A DNA stretch of 64,000 nucleotides, taken from the NCBI GenBank assembly GCA_964610315.1, contig CAZSVM010000008.1, positions 1 to 64,000 on the forward strand, given 5' to 3'. The stretch comes from JAQVEM01 sp964610315. Its GTDB lineage: Bacteria; Actinomycetota; Humimicrobiia; Humimicrobiales; Humimicrobiaceae. The notes beneath the pieces were generated by a model. The model made no database searches. It was given only the letters and a program-made list of their open reading frames with translations, and was not told where the DNA came from. Positions 60,533 to 64,000 of the stretch are shown one piece after another. Position 1 is the stretch's first letter; every line of letters begins with the position of its first letter. The position numbers and the translations under genes were made by a program.

Positions 60533-62578
60533 TTAATTTTCCAGAATACAAACGTCTTTGGGTAAAATGGTTATTTTACCCGTAACAATTTCTCCATTAA
60601 GCAAATTATTGAATTTCCCTTCGGGTAAAGTCAGGGTAACTTTGTCATTTCTATGATTAAGTATGAATGTAAAAGTCTTATTGTCTTTTACCCGCTGAGT
60701 TATTTCCACTCCTCTCTGCGGTTCTACAAAGGGATGGATGGCCTTCTCATTACAATAATGCTTCATTAAATCCCTTATAAAATCAACTTCCGGTTCAGTC
60801 GCTATATATACTGCCTTACCCTTTCCATAGTTGTTCTCAGTCAAGGAAGGAAATCCTTCGTAATAATCCTTACCAAAGACAGCCAGCGTTTTTGCTCCTT
60901 CGGTATTAATAACATCACATATAAGCCTGCAGTCATATTCTTCCTTTGTCATTTCAGGAAACTTTTCTTTTAAAACTATTTTATTACCCATATCGGGATA
61001 AAGAGCATCAATCTCCTCAATCCACAGACCAAGCAGTTTCCTGAATGCACCAGGATAGCCTCCCAGAATCACCAGATCATTTTCATCAACCATTCCGCTA
61101 AAGAAAGCGGTTATAAAAATTCCTCCACTTTCAACGAATTTCTCTATCGACCCGGCCACATCCCTACCTACCATGTACAATACCGGGGCTACTATAATTT
61201 TATATCCCGCTAAATCATAACAGGGATTAATTATATCCACAGCAATGTTTAAATTGTAAAATGCCTTATAATACTTTTCCAATTGGCTAAGATAGGTTAA
61301 ATTCTCACTGGGGCCGGCAGAATATTCCACTGCCCACCAGTTGGGCCAATCCATCATCATAGCTACCTTTGAGCTGGTTCGTGAACCTATAACTTTATCT
61401 CCTAACTTCTCAAGTTCCTGCCCCAGCCTGGTTAATTCCCTACCTATACGGGTGTTTAAATGGCCGGCATGAGGCACCATTGCAGAGTGATACTTCTCGC
61501 AGGCTCCTCTCGACTGTCTCCATTGGAAAAATAATACCGAATCCCCGCCGTGTGCTATTGCCTGGTAGCTATGCAGCCTCATTACTCCCGGACGTTTCAG
61601 TGCATTTTGCGGCTCCCAGTTCACCTGATTTGATGCCTGCTCCATAAGAAAGAACGATTGTCCCTTTTTTAATCCTCTCATCAAATCATGCCGCATGGCA
61701 GCATTGCTTACAGGAAGGCTGTTGATGGGATAGTTATCCCAGGATATTATATCGATATGTTTCGCCCAATCGAAATAATTCAGCGGTTTATGTGATCCCA
61801 TAAAATTAGTAGTTATAGGTATATGGGGAGTATGCTTCCTGATAACCTCTGCTTCATTAAGGTAACAATCCAGATAGCTGTCCGACATGAACCGGTTATA
61901 ATCTATAGCCATACCCTGAAATGTAGTCATATCCTTTTTGCCTATCCAGCTTGGAATCAGTTCAGTCAGATAGGAAGGCGCCTCTATTTCTTCCCAGTTG
62001 TAATAAGTATGACCCCAAAAATTTGCATACCAGCGTTTATTCAGTTCCTCAATGCTGCCATAGCGTTTCTTGAGCCATTGTCTGAAAGCTTCTACGCAGT
62101 TGTCGCAATAACAATAAGAATAACTTCCATATTCATTAGATACATGCCACATAATTAGATTGGGAAGACCTTTATATCTTTCCGCCATTTTCTCTGCCAT
62201 TAAACGTGACAGCCTTCTGTAATCAGAATTATTGGGACAATAATTAACCCGCCTTCCATGCTTATGTTTTCGGCCCTGTATATCTGTAATCAGCATTTCA
62301 GGATATTTTTTTGACATCCAGGCAGGCTGTGCCGCAGTGGGAGTTGCCATGATAATAGATATGTCATTTTTTCTCAGTAAGTCTGTTACTTTATCCAGCC
62401 ACGAAAAATTGAAATTATCTTCGGAAGGCTGCAGATTGGCCCATGAAAAAACCGGTAAAGTTACCGCATTTACCCTTAAAACTTTCATTAGTTTAATATC
62501 TTCCTGCCATACCTCTTCACTCCACTGATCAGGATTATAGTCTCCTCCATAAAATATCTTTGATAATTTCCCAAACAT
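60533..62578 (-). CDS. GH42 beta-galactosidase
   Basis: This 681-residue protein matches GH42: IFYGGDYNPDQWSEE at the N-terminus, acid/base Glu in MWHVSNEYG near residue 148, a zinc-type Cys cluster CYCDNC near residue 157 and nucleophile Glu in FFLMEQASNQVNW near residue 312. Trimerisation and C-terminal Greek-key domains follow. No signal peptide, so it acts on imported galacto-oligosaccharides, releasing galactose for GalK. GGAGG lies nine bases before the ATG. It follows the importer permeases on the same strand, with a 315-base gap. Confidence 0.94.
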   Translation of the reverse strand: MFGKLSKIFYGGDYNPDQWSEEVWQEDIKLMKVLRVNAVTLPVFSWANLQPSEDNFNFSWLDKVTDLLRKNDISIIMATPTAAQPAWMSKKYPEMLITDIQGRKHKHGRRVNYCPNNSDYRRLSRLMAEKMAERYKGLPNLIMWHVSNEYGSYSYCYCDNCVEAFRQWLKKRYGSIEELNKRWYANFWGHTYYNWEEIEAPSYLTELIPSWIGKKDMTTFQGMAIDYNRFMSDSYLDCYLNEAEVIRKHTPHIPITTNFMGSHKPLNYFDWAKHIDIISWDNYPINSLPVSNAAMRHDLMRGLKKGQSFFLMEQASNQVNWEPQNALKRPGVMRLHSYQAIAHGGDSVLFFQWRQSRGACEKYHSAMVPHAGHLNTRIGRELTRLGQELEKLGDKVIGSRTSSKVAMMMDWPNWWAVEYSAGPSENLTYLSQLEKYYKAFYNLNIAVDIINPCYDLAGYKIIVAPVLYMVGRDVAGSIEKFVESGGIFITAFFSGMVDENDLVILGGYPGAFRKLLGLWIEEIDALYPDMGNKIVLKEKFPEMTKEEYDCRLICDVINTEGAKTLAVFGKDYYEGFPSLTENNYGKGKAVYIATEPEVDFIRDLMKHYCNEKAIHPFVEPQRGVEITQRVKDNKTFTFILNHRNDKVTLTLPEGKFNNLLNGEIVTGKITILPKDVCILEN

Positions 62579-62893
62579 ATTTTTTGCCTCCGATGATTAT
62601 ATAAAAGATTATATAAAATTATTTAATGGGGTTAATAATTATAATTATATCCACTTTAAAAAAAGACCAGGATAATTTCGATAATATTGAAACAGTTAAA
62701 ACCATGTTTTATCCAGGATCCCTTCCTATACTGAACTCAAATCTTTATGCCTGCAACCAGGAACCAAAGATATATTCTCCTTTTTCATAGTCTCTATAAC
62801 ATAAAAAATGCTATGTTACCATTATTGTTGAATGTAACACAACATTCTAACAAATGCTTCCAACTTTTAAAAATTCTCCGGACTTTAGACTCT
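62579..62893 (-). other. Intergenic gap with a small inverted repeat
   Basis: These 315 bases hold no gene. An inverted repeat, TAACATA (62797-62803) and TATGTTA (62812-62818), is followed by a related imperfect one near 62815-62840. No U-run follows on the minus strand, so termination is not clear; a hairpin between permease and beta-galactosidase genes is possible. Confidence 0.5.
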
Positions 62894-63748
62894 TTAACCT
62901 TTAACTGCTCCAAAGGTAATTCCGGCGGTAAACCTCTTCTGAAAGATAAGGAAAATGATAATCAAAGGAGTTATGCTTACAACTGAAGCAGCCATTTGAA
63001 GATGGTACATGACGGTACTTGCTTGGCCGGTTAAGGTCGCTATCATAACAGGCAAGGTTTGATGTGAAGGAGTCTTGAGAATAACCAGAGGCCATAAAAA
63101 GTCATTCCAGACTTGCATGAAAAAGATAAGTCCAATACTGGTCAGGCCGGGGATTATTATACGCAGGATTACCCGTCCGTATATACCAAACTCCGAGCAG
63201 CCGTCAATGCGAGCTGCATCTAACAGCTCATCGGGTATAGTTCTTATGTACTGACGCATAAAAAAGATGCCGAAGGCGCTTGCTGCTCCTGGTATAATTA
63301 GTGGGAAAAAACTATCTACCCAATGGAAATCAACCATCATGACGTAAAGAGGAATCATAGTGATGGCAAAAGGAACGATCATGCTGGCAATAAGTACCGA
63401 AAAAAGGATATTGCGGCCTGGAAAACGAAACTTGGCAAAGCCATAGCCGGCAAGTGAGCAAAAGAACAATCTAAGCACCGTAGCCGAGGAAGCGACAAGA
63501 AAGGTATTCCATAACCTTATAAAAACCCCCTTGTCAATAACATCCTTGTAGTTAAACAGACCCATGTTGCGTGAGAATAGGATCATGGGGACATGAAGGA
63601 CTTCAGCCATTGGCTTAAGAGATGTAAGTATCATCCAGAAGAAAGGAAGCAGCATAAAAATAGATATTAAGATTAGTACCAGGTAGACAAAAATCCTTTT
63701 ACCTACTGTCTTTGTTTTGATTAATTTACTCTCTGTCATAACAGCCAT
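62894..63748 (-). CDS. Sugar ABC transporter permease, MalG type (galactan locus)
   Basis: The protein has 284 residues from the ATG at 63748, seven bases after the upstream permease stop; a TTG at 63772 in frame would overlap that gene. It has six membrane segments and the EAA loop ELLDAARIDGCSEFGIYGRV near residue 187. With the MalF-type partner it would import galacto-oligosaccharides released by the galactanase. A stop and GGAGG/AAAGG sites overlap in the junction. Substrate is inferred from neighbours. Confidence 0.93.
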   Translation of the reverse strand: MAVMTESKLIKTKTVGKRIFVYLVLILISIFMLLPFFWMILTSLKPMAEVLHVPMILFSRNMGLFNYKDVIDKGVFIRLWNTFLVASSATVLRLFFCSLAGYGFAKFRFPGRNILFSVLIASMIVPFAITMIPLYVMMVDFHWVDSFFPLIIPGAASAFGIFFMRQYIRTIPDELLDAARIDGCSEFGIYGRVILRIIIPGLTSIGLIFFMQVWNDFLWPLVILKTPSHQTLPVMIATLTGQASTVMYHLQMAASVVSITPLIIIFLIFQKRFTAGITFGAVKG

Positions 63749-63755
63749 TTGACCT

Positions 63756-64000
63756 TTAATCCTCCCTTCCAAAGTACCTTAATTGTAATAATGCAATAGC
63801 TAAGATAATAGCAAAGTATAAGTAAGATATAGCCGCAGCATAGCTGAAATTAAAATTTCGAAAAGCCTGCTGATAAATATAAACCAGGGGTGTCATTGTA
63901 GAATTCATAGGACCTCCTAACTGCCCCCCGGCAGTCAGAGCGTAGACCTCATTAAAAAGCCCAAAACTACCTATGGTAGATAAAATCACACTGAACAATA
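63756..64000 (-). CDS. Sugar ABC transporter permease, MalF type (N-terminus outside window)
   Basis: The C-terminal 81 residues of a MalF-type permease are visible, including GSFGLFNEVYALTAGGQLGG and the final helix AAAISYLYFAIILAIALLQL. The frame continues past the window edge, so the start, the EAA loop and most helices are not seen. It precedes the MalG-type gene by seven bases in the same operon. Confidence 0.9.
   Translation of the reverse strand, partial: LFSVILSTIGSFGLFNEVYALTAGGQLGGPMNSTMTPLVYIYQQAFRNFNFSYAAAISYLYFAIILAIALLQLRYFGRED

Noticed and set aside
1..64000. CRISPR array, prophage or insertion sequence
   Set aside because: No spaced direct repeats, cas genes, phage structural genes or transposases were seen anywhere in the window.

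Overview
The window is AT-rich bacterial chromosome (about one third G+C by eye) from an anaerobe. Signs of this are ferredoxins, a rubredoxin, a sulfide-to-homocysteine gene set usual in methanogens and strict anaerobes, lactate-racemase cofactor genes, and sugar catabolism through ABC importers, phosphorylases and glycosidases. Lipoproteins and the absence of any phage or IS gene fit a free-living heterotroph. I cannot assign a phylum from sequence alone; a low-GC candidate lineage (Atribacterota-like or deep Actinomycetota-like) is only a guess.

Layout. 1-6 kb: a tRNA-Thr, an N-acetylglucosamine-kinase-like gene, and a sugar ABC importer led by a LacI regulator with a likely autoregulatory operator. 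6-12.5 kb: Memo and AMMECR1 proteins, DegV, two zinc alcohol dehydrogenases, and a CapA-like lipoprotein. 12.6-22 kb: bactofilin, the sulfide/homocysteine set (UPF0280, DUF39, NIL-ferredoxin) with a rubredoxin, NfeD-slipin, a TPR membrane protein, a base-excision glycosylase and a ferredoxin. 22-26 kb: GH3 glycosidase, a beta-helix membrane protein, and Rpe. 26-30 kb: an FMN-riboswitch-controlled ribD-ribE-ribBA-ribH operon. 30-39 kb: two cell-envelope genes and an eight-gene complex I-like cluster. 39-53 kb: GH94 phosphorylase, an AI-2E-type exporter, LarC/LarE, a cysteine desulfurase, NAD synthetase and two diguanylate-cyclase-family proteins. 53-64 kb: a galactan/galactose locus (GalT, a small protein, GalK, lipoprotein GH53 galactanase, an unrecognised 610-aa protein with a zinc-ribbon partner, GH42 beta-galactosidase and part of an ABC importer).

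The most striking find is the complex I-like cluster at 32.7-38.9 kb (NuoA, B, CD, H, I, J, K, N order). It keeps all cysteines for clusters N2, N6a and N6b. By hand alignment it has lost nearly every conserved charged residue of the proton path in NuoA, H, J, K and N, and the quinone-site Tyr of NuoD. It has one antiporter-like subunit and no NADH module. All frames are open, so it looks like a retained membrane electron-transfer or scaffold complex that neither reduces quinone nor pumps protons in the known way.

A second theme is start-codon use. galT and nadE have well-spaced Shine-Dalgarno sequences followed by ATA, and the GH3 gene by ATT. In each case the extra N-terminal residues are required by the protein family. 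A third theme is catalytic decay inside intact ORFs: the RibB half of RibBA, an HD-GYP domain and a CapA domain.

In the galactan locus, the lipoprotein galactanase would cut galactan outside the cell, the ABC importer would take up oligosaccharides, GH42 would release galactose, and GalK/GalT would feed it into the Leloir pathway. A pair of inverted LacI-type operators 156 bp apart sits in front of the galactanase gene.
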